Source: Streptomyces roseofulvus
GTDB lineage: Bacteria > Actinomycetota > Actinomycetes > Streptomycetales > Streptomycetaceae
Length of the DNA: 64,000 nucleotides
Direction of reading: 5' to 3'
Assembly (NCBI RefSeq): GCF_039534915.1
Contig: NZ_BAAAWE010000001.1
Coordinates: 5,208,001-5,272,000, forward strand
Below, piece after piece: positions 15,483 to 24,662 of the stretch. A program made the position numbers and the translations under genes. Positions within the stretch are counted from its first letter, which is position 1. Each line of letters begins with the position of its first letter. The notes below the pieces were generated by a model. The model was not told the origin of the DNA and made no database searches. It saw only the letters and a list, made by a program, of their open reading frames with translations.

Positions 15483-17834
15483 TTACTCCGTGCGCAGCCC
15501 GTCCGCGCGCATCAGCCGCCACAGCAGCGGCAGGCTCAGCAGCGTCACCGCGGCGATGAGGCCGGCGCCGATGCCGACGATCGGGAGGAAGACCGTCCAG
15601 TCGCGCACCCGCTGCTCCGTCATCGCGAGCAGCACCGAGCCGAGGCCCAGACCGCCGGCCACCGCGAGGGCGAGGCCGACGGCGATCGGCACCGCCGTCT
15701 GCCACAGCACCGACCAGCACAGGGTCGTGCGGCGGGTGCCGAAGGCGACCAGCGAGGAGAGCAGGCGCTTGCGGTCCCGCAGCTGCTCCATGGTCGTGAC
15801 CAGCAGGGAGGCCGCCACCAGCAGCATCGTCAGGGTCGAGCCGACGAGGATGCCGGTGCGGACGCTGAGGAAGCGGGCGCTCTGCTCGGTGTCGCTGAGC
15901 CCGCGGACGTTCGCGGTCGGGTCGACCTCCAGGGAGGCGTTCCGTACCAGCTCGGGGGCGTCCGGCCGGGCCGGGTCGAGCCGGACCATCACCTCGGCCC
16001 GCGGGTGTTCCAGGCGGGCCGCGTCGATCGCCTTCGGGGTGGCGAGCAGCCCGTAGTGGTTCATTCCGGCCGGGTCCGGGCGGGCCGTCACGGTCCGGGT
16101 GTCGCCGGGGACCCGCCACAGCGGCATGGCGCCCTTGTGCTCCCCGGGGTCGCGGAGCGCGACCTGGGCGCCGGGGCGGGCCGTCTTCGCGATCCACCCG
16201 TCGTCGGGGGCGTCGGTGGCGCCCGGCTTCGGCCTGACCACGAAGACGTCCCCGTCCGCGCAGGACGGCAGCGTGGCGTACTCGCGGAGCGAGGCGCAGT
16301 CGCCGACGGCGATCGGGGTGAGCGGCGCGAAGTCCTCGCCGGGCCGCAGCGGGCCGGGCCGGAAGACGTGCGAGTCGATCGTGCCGATCGCCGCGACGAC
16401 GCCGTCGACGGCCGTCAGCCGGTCGATCGCCCGGCCGGCCTCGCCGCCGTCCCGCACGTCCAGGCTCGCCTGCAGGTGGGCCCGGGTGGTGTCGTGGCCG
16501 GTGGCGGAGGTGAGGTCCCGCTCCATCGCCTGGAAGAGCATCTGGAGCGCGATCGCCCCGGCGGCCGCGACCACGATCCCGCTGACCGCGCGGGCGGCGG
16601 TGCCGCTGGACAGCTGGAGCCGGCGCACGGCGAGCTGCCAGGAGACCGGGCCGCCGCGCAGCCGCTTCACCGACGACTCGACCAGCCACGGCAGCAGCCC
16701 GGTCAGGCCGATCAGCACGAGGATCGTGCCGCCGCCGATGGTGACGGTGTCGATGCCGGTGTCCTGGATCCCGATGTCGCCGACCGTCGGGGCGAGCAGC
16801 GCGGCCCCGGCGGCGAGGATCAGCAGCCGCCACCAGAGCCGGCGGCGGCGCGGGGTGGAGCTCCGCACCACGCCCAGCGGTTCGATGGCCACCCCGCGCA
16901 GGGCGAGGAGGGTGACGACGACGGAGGCGACCGGCACCACGGCCAGCACGAGGAGCGCCAGCGCGGTCTGCGGGACGACGTCCGCCGGGAAGGCGTTGAC
17001 GTCCCAGATCTCCACGCTCCCGGCGAACTGCCGGGCGACCAGGAACAGTCCGGCGCCGAAGACCAGGCCGAGCAGGGCGCCGGCCAGCGACTCGCCGGCC
17101 GCGACCCGGCGGGTGGTGGCGTTGTCCGCGCCGACGAGCCGGAGCGCGGCGAGCCGGCGGTCGCGCTGCTCGCCGCCGAAGCGGGCGGCGGTCGCGATGA
17201 AGACCAGGACGGGCAGCAGCAGCACGACGTACGCGATGACGACGAGGAGGAGCAGGAAGGCGTTCATCGGCTCCTCGGGCACCGACCAGCCGTAGCGCTC
17301 GGCGCGCCCGTCGTAGTTGTCGGTGGTGAGGAAGCCGGCGTGGGCCACGTACCGGAGCTCGTTCGGGCCGATCAGCCCGTCCTGGCCGATCGTGCCGACG
17401 GCCTTGTAGGGGAGCCGGTCGCGGAGCAGTGCGCCGTCGGGGGAGGCGAGGAGGTCGGCGAGGGCGGGGGAGACCAGCATCTCGCCCTCGGCGGGCACCC
17501 CGGTCGTCCCGGGCGGCGCCGGGGCCTTCGGGCCCTCGGGCCGGATCAGCAGGCCGGTGAGCGGCTCGCTCCGGAAGGAGGTGTGCTGCGTGTAGTGGAG
17601 GAAGGTGTCGGGGCGGGGGGTGGTGACCTCGTGGGAGGCGTCGGCGGCGCGGGCCGACTCCCGGACCTCCCGCTGGAAGAGCATGTTCGGCAGCGAGGAG
17701 GCGAGCAGGAGCAGGGCCACGCCGAAGCCGACGCCGGCGGCGGTGAGCAGGGTGCGGAGCAGTCCTGAGCGGCCGCCGGTGACGGCGAAGCGGGCGCCGA
17801 GGGTCAGGTCGCGGCCCCAGCCGCCCGGGCTCAC
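15483..17834 (-). CDS. FtsX-like ABC transporter permease (MacB/LolCE class)
   Basis: 783 residues from a GTG at 17834 that overlaps the ATPase stop by 4 nt. The N-terminal helix (LLRTLLTAAGVGFGVALLLL) is followed by an extracytoplasmic domain and three helices ending near RGVAIEPLGVVRS. The arrangement is then repeated, with a second extracytoplasmic domain (~475-640) and three final helices. This duplicated FtsX pattern is typical of Streptomyces exporters paired with LolD-type ATPases. Substrate unknown; lipids, peptides or antimicrobials are typical. The reading frame upstream of 17834 is antisense or overlapping noise. Confidence 0.88.
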   Translation of the reverse strand: MSPGGWGRDLTLGARFAVTGGRSGLLRTLLTAAGVGFGVALLLLASSLPNMLFQREVRESARAADASHEVTTPRPDTFLHYTQHTSFRSEPLTGLLIRPEGPKAPAPPGTTGVPAEGEMLVSPALADLLASPDGALLRDRLPYKAVGTIGQDGLIGPNELRYVAHAGFLTTDNYDGRAERYGWSVPEEPMNAFLLLLVVIAYVVLLLPVLVFIATAARFGGEQRDRRLAALRLVGADNATTRRVAAGESLAGALLGLVFGAGLFLVARQFAGSVEIWDVNAFPADVVPQTALALLVLAVVPVASVVVTLLALRGVAIEPLGVVRSSTPRRRRLWWRLLILAAGAALLAPTVGDIGIQDTGIDTVTIGGGTILVLIGLTGLLPWLVESSVKRLRGGPVSWQLAVRRLQLSSGTAARAVSGIVVAAAGAIALQMLFQAMERDLTSATGHDTTRAHLQASLDVRDGGEAGRAIDRLTAVDGVVAAIGTIDSHVFRPGPLRPGEDFAPLTPIAVGDCASLREYATLPSCADGDVFVVRPKPGATDAPDDGWIAKTARPGAQVALRDPGEHKGAMPLWRVPGDTRTVTARPDPAGMNHYGLLATPKAIDAARLEHPRAEVMVRLDPARPDAPELVRNASLEVDPTANVRGLSDTEQSARFLSVRTGILVGSTLTMLLVAASLLVTTMEQLRDRKRLLSSLVAFGTRRTTLCWSVLWQTAVPIAVGLALAVAGGLGLGSVLLAMTEQRVRDWTVFLPIVGIGAGLIAAVTLLSLPLLWRLMRADGLRTE

Positions 17835-18505
17835 GCGGCCCACTCGGTGTCGCGGACGGAGCCGTCGCGGACCACGACCTCGCGGTCGGACCAGGCGGCG
17901 ACGCGGGCCTCGTGGGTGACGAGGACGACGGCGGCGCCGGTGTCCCGGGAGGCGTCGGTGAGCAGCCGCATGACCCGCTCGCCGTTGAGGGAGTCGAGGG
18001 CGCCGGTCGGTTCGTCGGCGAAGATCACGCGCGGGGAGCCGACCAGGGCGCGGGCCACGGCGACCCGCTGGCCCTGGCCGCCGGATATCTCGCCGGGGCG
18101 CTTGCCCGCGGTGTCGTCGACCTCCAGCCGGGCGAGCCATTCGGCGGCCCGGGCCTCGGCGGCCTTCCGCTTCTCGCCGTTCAGTCGCAGCGGCAGGGCC
18201 ACGTTCTCCGCGCAGGTCAGCTCGGGGACCAGCTGGCCGAACTGGAAGACGAAGCCGAAGTCGGTGCGGCGCAGGGCGCTGCGGGCGGTGTCGGAGAGGG
18301 CGGTGAGGTCGCGCCCGTCGTAGGTGAGGGTGCCGGCGTCGGGGCGGACGATGCCGGCGAGGCAGTGCAGCAGGGTGGACTTGCCGGAGCCGGACGGGCC
18401 CATGACGGCGACGACCTCGCCGGCGCGCAGGGCGAAGTCGGCGCCGGAGAGCGCGGGGGTGGGGCCGTACGCCTTGGTGAGGCCCTCGGCACGGAGGAGG
18501 GTCAT
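17831..18505 (-). CDS. ABC transporter ATP-binding protein (LolD/MacB type)
   Basis: 224 residues with all ABC motifs: Walker A GPSGSGKSTLLHCLAG (~36-51), the Q-loop near FVFQFGQLVPEL, signature SGGQGQRVAVARAL, Walker B VIFADEPTGALDS, and the switch His in LVTHEARVA. It energises the FtsX-like permease, with which it overlaps by 4 nt. Its own start overlaps the padR stop by 4 nt, so padR, ATPase and permease form a tightly coupled operon. Confidence 0.93.
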   Translation of the reverse strand: MTLLRAEGLTKAYGPTPALSGADFALRAGEVVAVMGPSGSGKSTLLHCLAGIVRPDAGTLTYDGRDLTALSDTARSALRRTDFGFVFQFGQLVPELTCAENVALPLRLNGEKRKAAEARAAEWLARLEVDDTAGKRPGEISGGQGQRVAVARALVGSPRVIFADEPTGALDSLNGERVMRLLTDASRDTGAAVVLVTHEARVAAWSDREVVVRDGSVRDTEWAA

Positions 18506-19026
18506 CGGCGGACCTCCTCGGCGAGCCGGTCGAGACGGGCGGCGGTCAGTTCCAGCCAGCGCAGGTCGGCCTCCAGGTGGAAGAGGGCGTGGTCGCAGAT
18601 GAGCTGGTCGGCGAGGTCACCGTCCTTCTTGCGGCGGGTGAGCTCGCGCATCAGGCGCAGGTGCTCGGCGCGCTGGGTGTCGAGGAGCCCGGCGGCCCCG
18701 CGGCCGGTCATCAGGGCGAGGACGACCTTGGTGTAGAGCGTGGACTGGAGGTACGGCTCCGGCTTCTCGGGGGTCGCGAGCCACTGGGCGACGTCGGTGA
18801 CGCCGGCGTCGGTGATCGCGTACCGCTTGCGCTCGGGGCCGCCGCCGGGCTCGACGCCCTCGACGACGACGAGGCCGTTCTTCAGGAGGCGGGACATCGT
18901 CGAGTAGACCTGGCCGTAGTGGAGCGGCCGGTCGTGGCCGAACCGCTCGTCGAAGGCGCGCTTGAGGTCGTAGCCGTGGCGCGGGCCCGTTTCGAGAAGT
19001 CCGAGAAGGGTGTGACCGATGGACAT
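18502..19026 (-). CDS. PadR family transcriptional regulator
   Basis: 174 residues, ATG at 19026 (MSIGHTLLGLLETGPRHGYD). The winged helix covers about 1-85, with GQVYSTMSRLLKNGLVVVEG and the wing KRYAITDAG. The C-terminal helical domain (about 95-174) is Vir_act_alpha_C-like and mediates dimerisation. It is first gene of the operon with the ABC exporter, so it probably represses that operon until a substrate binds. A 1062-residue frame running upstream through the antisense of the PBP gene is not real. Confidence 0.9.
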   Translation of the reverse strand: MSIGHTLLGLLETGPRHGYDLKRAFDERFGHDRPLHYGQVYSTMSRLLKNGLVVVEGVEPGGGPERKRYAITDAGVTDVAQWLATPEKPEPYLQSTLYTKVVLALMTGRGAAGLLDTQRAEHLRLMRELTRRKKDGDLADQLICDHALFHLEADLRWLELTAARLDRLAEEVRR

Positions 19027-19035
19027 GGCGGTCAC

Positions 19036-19065
19036 TGTACACGGCGTGTATACGCGGGGTGTATA
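19036..19065. promoter_or_regulatory. Probable PadR operator and promoter
   Basis: TGTACACGGCGTGTATA (19036-19052) is a near-perfect inverted repeat, and the half-site GTGTATA recurs at 19059-19065, 13 bp from the first. On the minus strand TATACA serves as a plausible -10 box about 20 nt before the padR ATG. The overlap of repeat and -10 suggests autoregulation. Confidence 0.6.
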
Positions 19066-19299
19066 GCCAGGTGGCGCGGGCCGGGGGAGGGGCGCACGAA
19101 AACGGAACCGGTCCTTCACGCAACCATCACCTCCCCCCGGACGTCGGTTCCCCTGGGGGTGGGTGCTGATTCTCACGTCCTGAAAAGGCGTGATCGGTTG
19201 CCCTATGTCCGCACTGTCGGTGTTAGCTTGCTGAGCTGATCCGGCGGGTTCGCCGGGCCAGGGGCGGCGGGACACACGACGAGCGGAGCGACACGACAC

Positions 19300-21567
19300 A
19301 TGGGCCGACCGGACACGAAGGCGAAGAAACGGGGCATACGCCGCCTCTTCACCTGGAAGAAGGTGCTGGGCACCTTCCTCCTGCTCGGCCTCGTCGGCAT
19401 CGGCGGCCTCTACACCGTCTACCTGCTGGTCCCCGTGCCCACGGCCAACGCCGAGGCGACCATGCAGAGCAACATCTACAAGTACTCCGACGGCACCATC
19501 CTCGCCCGCACCGGCGAGATCAACCGCGAGATCGTCGGCCTGGACAAGATCCCGCTCCCCGTCCAGCACGCCTTCGTCGCCGCCGAGAACAAGACCTTCT
19601 ACAAGGACAACGGCGTCGACATCAAGGGCACCACCCGCGCCGCCTGGAACACCCTCACCGGCAAGGGCAAGCAGGGCGGCTCGACGATCACCCAGCAGTA
19701 CGTCAAGAACTTCTACCTGAGCCAGGACCAGACGGCGACCCGCAAGCTCAAGGAGATGGTCATCGCCGTCAAGGTCGACGAGGAGATGAGCAAGAACGAC
19801 ATCCTCGCCGGCTACATCAACACCAGCTACTACGGCCGCTCCGCCTACGGCATCCAGGCCGCCGCCCGCTCGTACTACGGCACCGACGCCGCCAGGCTCA
19901 CCACCGCCCAGGGCGCCTACCTCGCCTCGCTGCTCCAGGCCCCCAACCAGTACGACTGGACCTCCGCCAGCGCCACCGGCCGCAAGCTCGTCGAGGACCG
20001 CTGGAATTACGTCCTCGACAACATGGTCGAGATGGGCTGGCTCCCCGCCGCCGAGCGCGCCGGCCTGAAGTTCCCCGTCCCGCGCGAGCCCAAGCCGCTC
20101 CCCGGCATGGAGGGCCAGACCGGCTACATCGTCGAGGCCGCCAACCAGGAGCTGATGCGCCAGGGCGTCAGCGAGGAGGACATCAAGGCCGGCGGCTGGA
20201 CCTTCACGCTCAACATCGACCGGCAGAAGCAGAAGGACCTCGTCGCCGCCGTCGACAAGCAGCTGGAGGACAAGATCGACCGCAAGGGCGACAAGAAGGC
20301 CGCCACCGTGCAGGCCGGCGCCACCTCCGTCGACCCGAAGACCGGCGCGGTCGTCGCGATGTACGGCGGCGTCGGCGCCACCGAGCACTGGATGTCCAAC
20401 GCCACCCGGCGCGACTACCAGCCCGCCTCCACCTTCAAGCCGATCGTCCTCGCCTCCGCCCTCGACAACGACGCCGAGACCCAGGACGGGCGCGAGATCG
20501 GTCTGAACACGATCTACGACGGCACCAGCCGGCGGCCGGTCGTCGGCAGCCCGATCGACTTCGCCCCGGAGAACGAGGACGACCGCTCGTACGGCCCCGT
20601 CACCGTCCAGAAGGCCACCAACAGCTCGATCAACTCGGTCTACGCCCAGATGATCGTCGACGTCGGCCCGGAGAAGACCAAGAAGACCGCCCTCGCCCTC
20701 GGCATGAAGGACGGCCAGGACTTCGGCGCCACCCCCGCCATGTCGCTCGGCACCATGGGCGCCTCCACCCTCGACATGGCCGGCGCCTACGCGACCCTCG
20801 ACAACCACGGCAAGAAGGTCAACCCGGCGGTCGTGAGGAGCGCCCAGCACAGCGACCGCCAGGTCGACATGGTCAAGCAGACCGGCGAACAGGTCATCAG
20901 CCGCCGGGCCGCCGACACCGTCACCCAGGCCATGACCGGCGTCGTCGCCAACGGCTCCGGCTTCCGCGCCGCCGGCGACTACCAGGCCGCCGGCAAGACC
21001 GGCACCTCCGAGAACAACCGCTCCGCCTGGTTCGTCGGCTACACCCCCGAACTGGTCACCGCCGTCGCCCTGTTCGGCGAGGACACCTCCGGCAAGATCG
21101 CCGAACAGGTCACCCTCACCGACGCCATCAACCCCGGCCGCGCCAACGGCGGCAAGACGCCCGCCCTCATCTGGGGCGACTACACCGAGCGCGCCCTGAA
21201 CGGCGGCTCCGACGCGCGGTTCGATCTGGAGACCGAGGAGAACACCGGCGGCTACGGCGAGCCGACCTGGACGACCGGCCCGACCGAGACCGAGGAGCCC
21301 ACCGAGGAGCCGACGGAGGAGCCCACGACCGCGCCGGCCACCACCGCCACCACCCCGCCGGCCCCGACCACCACGGCGGCCACGACCCCGCCGCCCACCG
21401 GGAAGCCCACCACCACCCCGCCGCCGACCCAGGAACCCACCCGGGAACCTACGAACACGGCGACGGTCCAGCCGCCCGACACCGGGCTCACGGACGGCGG
21501 TGGCGGCGGAGGCGGCGACGACGAGAACGGCACCACGCCCGGCCTCTCCACCCAGCAGCCCCGCTGA
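19300..21567 (+). CDS. Class A penicillin-binding protein (glycosyltransferase/transpeptidase)
   Basis: 755 residues. A short basic cytoplasmic N-terminus and one transmembrane helix (~24-46) precede a GT51 domain, with the catalytic Glu in AAENKTFYKDNGVD and the motifs KQGGSTITQQYVKN and GRSAYGIQAAARSYYG. The transpeptidase domain has SxxK in PASTFKP (~Ser377), SxN in NSSINSVYAQ, and KTG in AAGKTGTSENN (~565). The C-terminal ~110 residues are a Glu/Pro/Thr-rich tail typical of actinobacterial PBP1 proteins. It polymerises and crosslinks peptidoglycan outside the membrane. No PASTA repeats. Confidence 0.95.
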   Translation: MGRPDTKAKKRGIRRLFTWKKVLGTFLLLGLVGIGGLYTVYLLVPVPTANAEATMQSNIYKYSDGTILARTGEINREIVGLDKIPLPVQHAFVAAENKTFYKDNGVDIKGTTRAAWNTLTGKGKQGGSTITQQYVKNFYLSQDQTATRKLKEMVIAVKVDEEMSKNDILAGYINTSYYGRSAYGIQAAARSYYGTDAARLTTAQGAYLASLLQAPNQYDWTSASATGRKLVEDRWNYVLDNMVEMGWLPAAERAGLKFPVPREPKPLPGMEGQTGYIVEAANQELMRQGVSEEDIKAGGWTFTLNIDRQKQKDLVAAVDKQLEDKIDRKGDKKAATVQAGATSVDPKTGAVVAMYGGVGATEHWMSNATRRDYQPASTFKPIVLASALDNDAETQDGREIGLNTIYDGTSRRPVVGSPIDFAPENEDDRSYGPVTVQKATNSSINSVYAQMIVDVGPEKTKKTALALGMKDGQDFGATPAMSLGTMGASTLDMAGAYATLDNHGKKVNPAVVRSAQHSDRQVDMVKQTGEQVISRRAADTVTQAMTGVVANGSGFRAAGDYQAAGKTGTSENNRSAWFVGYTPELVTAVALFGEDTSGKIAEQVTLTDAINPGRANGGKTPALIWGDYTERALNGGSDARFDLETEENTGGYGEPTWTTGPTETEEPTEEPTEEPTTAPATTATTPPAPTTTAATTPPPTGKPTTTPPPTQEPTREPTNTATVQPPDTGLTDGGGGGGGDDENGTTPGLSTQQPR

Positions 21568-21582
21568 CCCCGCGGTCATGAC

Positions 21583-21615
21583 GAAGGCCGGTCCCCCAGG
21601 AGGGGACCGGCCTTC
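21583..21615. terminator. Bidirectional hairpin terminator
   Basis: Perfect 14-bp stem (21583-21596 with 21602-21615) and a 5-nt loop between the convergent PBP and phosphatase genes. Confidence 0.85.
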
Positions 21616-21629
21616 GGCGTACCGCGGGG

Positions 21630-23579
21630 TCAGCGGGTCGCGAGCTCGAACCAGACGACCTTGCCGCCGGACAGCCGGGTCGCCCCCCACCGCCGCGCCA
21701 GCCGGTTCACCAGGAACAGGCCGCGCCCGCCCTCGTCCGTCTCGCGGGCCCGCCGCTGCCGGGGCAGCTGCGGGGAGTCGTCGCCGACCTCGCAGCGCAG
21801 CACGTCCGTCTTGAGCAGCCGCAGGGTCACCGGCCGCTCCGCGTACCGCACCGCGTTGGTCACCACCTCGCTGATCAGCAGCTCGACGGAGTCCGTCAGC
21901 TCCTCCAGGTCCCAGCGGGCGAGCGCCCGGCGGGCCAGCCGGCGGGCCCGGCCCGGGGCCGCGTCCTCCGGCTCCAGGAACCAGTACGCCACGTCGCTCG
22001 GCGCGATCCCGTCGAACCGGGCGGCGAGCAGCGCGATGTCGTCGTCCCGGTCACCCGGACCCAGCATGTCGAGGACGTCGTCGCAGAGCGCCTCCAGGGG
22101 AGGCGCGTGGTCCCGCCCGGTCAGCTGGGCCGCCGCCGCGAGCCGCTCCCGCAGCTGCTCGATCCCGGTCCACACGTCCCGCAGCCGGGACTCCACCAGG
22201 CCGTCCGTGTACAGCAGCAGCGTCGCGCCCGCCGGGGCGTCCAGCTCGACCGACTCGAAGTCCACGCCGCCGACCCCGATCGGGGCGCCCGCGGGCACCC
22301 GCAGCACCTCGGCGCGGCCGTCCAGGTGGAGCAGTATCGGCGGCGGATGCCCGGCGTTGGCGACCGTGATCCGGTGCGAGACCGGGTCGTAGACCGCGTA
22401 CATGCAGGTCGCCATCCGGTTCTCGCCGAGCCGCTGGGCCTGCTCGTCGAGGTGGTGCAGCACCTCCTGCGGCGGCAGGTCGAGCCCGGCCAGGGTCTGC
22501 GCGGTGGTGCGCAGCTGGCCCATGATCGCGGCCGAGGTCATCGAGTGGCCCATGACGTCGCCGACGACCAGCGCGACCCGGCTGCCGGGCAGCGGGATCG
22601 CGTCGTACCAGTCGCCGCCGACCCGGGCGGTCTCGGCCGCCGGGAGGTAGCGGGAGGCGAGCTTGACGCCGGTCGGCTGGGGCAGCGAGTCCGGCAGCAT
22701 CGTGCGCTGGAGCTCGTCCGCGATGTACGCCTCCCGGCCGTACAGCACCGCCTTGTCGATGCCGAGCGCGGTGTGGGTGGCCAGCTGGGCGCCGACGAGC
22801 AGGTCGTCCGGCTCGAAGGCCGGCTGCTCGGGGCGGCGCAGCAGGACGGCGGCGCCGATCACCCGCCGGCGGCCGCGCAGCGGCGCCAGTATCGCCCGCA
22901 GGCCGCGGGGGAGCGGATGGTCCGGGCCGAGGAGCTCGCCGAGGGCGGCCCGGGCGGCGGCGGAGTCGCCGAAGACCGGCCGGACCCCGCGGAGCACCTC
23001 GGAGAGGGCGCTGCCGGAGCGCACCTCGCACAGTTCGGCGGCCGGGGTCGGGTCGGGGTCGGGTACGAGGACGAGCTCGTCGCCCTCCAGGTCGGGGGTT
23101 AACCGCAGCCGGTCGGTGCGGCGCAGCCGCAGCACGAAGGGCGCCACGGGCCGTTCGTCGCCCACCGGCAGCGGGTCGCGGAGGTAGACGAGGATCTCGT
23201 CGGAGAAGGCCGGCACGGTGGCCCGGCACAGTCCGAGGACGATCTCGTCCAGGTCGAGGCCGCGGGCGATCCGCCGGGTCGCGGCGCCGACGAACCGCAG
23301 CCGGTCGCCCTCGCGCCGGCCGGCCGGGGCCGCGCCGGGGGAGACGGCGACGGCGACGGCGGGCGCGGCGGGGCCGGCCGGCTGGGGCGGCTGGGTCGGG
23401 GGCGCCGGCTGTCCGGGCGGCTCGGGTACCTGAGCGGCCTGGGGCACCTGTGCCGAGGGCTGCGCGGGGATGTCGGAGGGCAGGCCGGCGGGCGCGGCCT
23501 CCTGGCGGGGCCGCGTCTGTTCCTGGGGCCGGTCGGCCAGGGGCTGCCGGCCTTCGTGGGAGGTGGGATGCTCCGTCAC
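21630..23579 (-). CDS. SpoIIE-type PP2C phosphatase with GAF and HATPase domains
   Basis: 649 residues from a GTG at 23579 (VTEHPTSHEG). A Pro/Gln/Ala-rich N-terminus (~95 residues) precedes a GAF-like domain (~100-285). The PP2C/RsbU catalytic core (~290-510) shows RVGGDWYDAIPLPG, LVVGDVMGHSMTSAAIMGQL, ANAGHPPPILLHLDG and DDDIALLAARF metal-binding motifs. The C-terminal ~130 residues are an anti-sigma-like HATPase_c domain (LLISEVVTNAVRYAE, DEGGRGLFLVNRLARRWG). Such fusions are frequent in Streptomyces and act in partner-switching, dephosphorylating anti-anti-sigma factors. The sigma-factor partner is not adjacent. Start somewhat uncertain. Confidence 0.85.
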   Translation of the reverse strand: MTEHPTSHEGRQPLADRPQEQTRPRQEAAPAGLPSDIPAQPSAQVPQAAQVPEPPGQPAPPTQPPQPAGPAAPAVAVAVSPGAAPAGRREGDRLRFVGAATRRIARGLDLDEIVLGLCRATVPAFSDEILVYLRDPLPVGDERPVAPFVLRLRRTDRLRLTPDLEGDELVLVPDPDPTPAAELCEVRSGSALSEVLRGVRPVFGDSAAARAALGELLGPDHPLPRGLRAILAPLRGRRRVIGAAVLLRRPEQPAFEPDDLLVGAQLATHTALGIDKAVLYGREAYIADELQRTMLPDSLPQPTGVKLASRYLPAAETARVGGDWYDAIPLPGSRVALVVGDVMGHSMTSAAIMGQLRTTAQTLAGLDLPPQEVLHHLDEQAQRLGENRMATCMYAVYDPVSHRITVANAGHPPPILLHLDGRAEVLRVPAGAPIGVGGVDFESVELDAPAGATLLLYTDGLVESRLRDVWTGIEQLRERLAAAAQLTGRDHAPPLEALCDDVLDMLGPGDRDDDIALLAARFDGIAPSDVAYWFLEPEDAAPGRARRLARRALARWDLEELTDSVELLISEVVTNAVRYAERPVTLRLLKTDVLRCEVGDDSPQLPRQRRARETDEGGRGLFLVNRLARRWGATRLSGGKVVWFELATR

Positions 23580-23888
23580 GCGTGGGATTCCGTCCGTCCG
23601 GGCCGGTGGTGCGATGCACTCGCTCTTCTCGCCGATGCCGCTCGTTCGCCGGGGATAAACCCCCCGGAGGCGGTGTTCGCGGTGGACGCGGACGATCCGC
23701 GGACGACGGCAGGGGCGGGGGGCGCGCCACCCGGGCACAGCTCCGGCACTGCTCTCCCCCTCATCGATGACGTGCGGTGACGTGTGGTCAGTTGCTGTGC
23801 TGCGTTCGGTCGGTGACGTCGTGTTCGCCCGGTGTCGGCCGTGCGGAGGACGATCCTACGTTTCAACCCCGGGGGCGCATCAAGGGTC

Positions 23889-24563
23889 TCATGGCGCCGT
23901 GTGCGCCGGAGTGCGATCCCAGTCCACGGGCAGGGCGGGGACGGTCCAGGCGGGATCGGGCCGCCACTCCTCCCAGCCGTCCCGGAAGGGGGTGCCCCAG
24001 CTCTCGACGAGCGCCACGGCGGCCGCGCCCGCGGCCCGTACCCGCTCGGCCTGCTCGGCACCCATCAGCCCGGCCCGCTGGGCCTGGGCGAACTCGTCCT
24101 CGTCCCGCCACAGCCAGCTGCGGTCGGGGTAGACGGAGATGTCGAGGAAGTGGTCCTCGGAGTCGACGCCGCCGGCCCAGCGGCGGCGCGGCTCCTCCAG
24201 GTTCACGTACCAGCTGCGGAAGCGCCAGCCGCGCTCCCAGAACAGCCAGACCGACCACGGGTCGCCGGGGCGGGCGAGCTTGAGCACGCCGCTGCCGGAC
24301 CAGCGGGCGCGCTCGGTGGTGCGGGGCGCGGTGTAGCGGGTGGCGAGCGGCTCGTCGTGCACGGAGGTGCCGTCGGCGAGGACCGGCCGGACGCACTCGG
24401 TGCCGGGCGCCATCCACACGGCGAGCAGGTCGGGGGTGTCGCGGACCACGGTCACCGGCCGGCAGATGTGCACCTCGTCGGTGCCGATGCCGCGGTAGCG
24501 CCAGAGGATGTGCTCCCCCGGCGCCCAGTGCTGGATGTCGCCCGACCCGTCCGCTCCTGTCAT
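23889..24563 (-). CDS. DUF402 (FomD-like) nucleotide phosphohydrolase family protein
   Basis: 224 residues. The DUF402 core is at about 95-165: WRFRSWYVNLEEPRRRW, GGVDSEDHFLDISVYPD, LWRDEDEFAQAQ. The spaced acidic residues match the metal-binding carboxylates of FomD-like nucleoside diphosphate hydrolases. Substrate here unknown. A TAAGAT box ends 6 nt before the ATG, suggesting a leaderless transcript. Confidence 0.82.
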   Translation of the reverse strand: MTGADGSGDIQHWAPGEHILWRYRGIGTDEVHICRPVTVVRDTPDLLAVWMAPGTECVRPVLADGTSVHDEPLATRYTAPRTTERARWSGSGVLKLARPGDPWSVWLFWERGWRFRSWYVNLEEPRRRWAGGVDSEDHFLDISVYPDRSWLWRDEDEFAQAQRAGLMGAEQAERVRAAGAAAVALVESWGTPFRDGWEEWRPDPAWTVPALPVDWDRTPAHTAP

Positions 24564-24575
24564 GCGCAGATCTTA
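24564..24575 (-). promoter_or_regulatory. Leaderless promoter -10 of the DUF402 gene
   Basis: TAAGAT (minus strand, 24575-24570) lies 6 nt before the ATG at 24563, with no Shine-Dalgarno. Confidence 0.45.
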
Positions 24576-24662
24576 GGGGCGCGCTCCCACCCGCGCTGCG
24601 GTACGCGTCACGCTTGAGTCACGCGGGGGACGGCCGGGCTTCACGCCGGGGTCGCCGCGGTG

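Noticed and set aside
18502..21690. 1062-residue minus-strand frame across the PBP gene
   Set aside because: Only the last 174 residues (PadR) are real; the rest is low-complexity Gly/Val/Asp antisense of the PBP.
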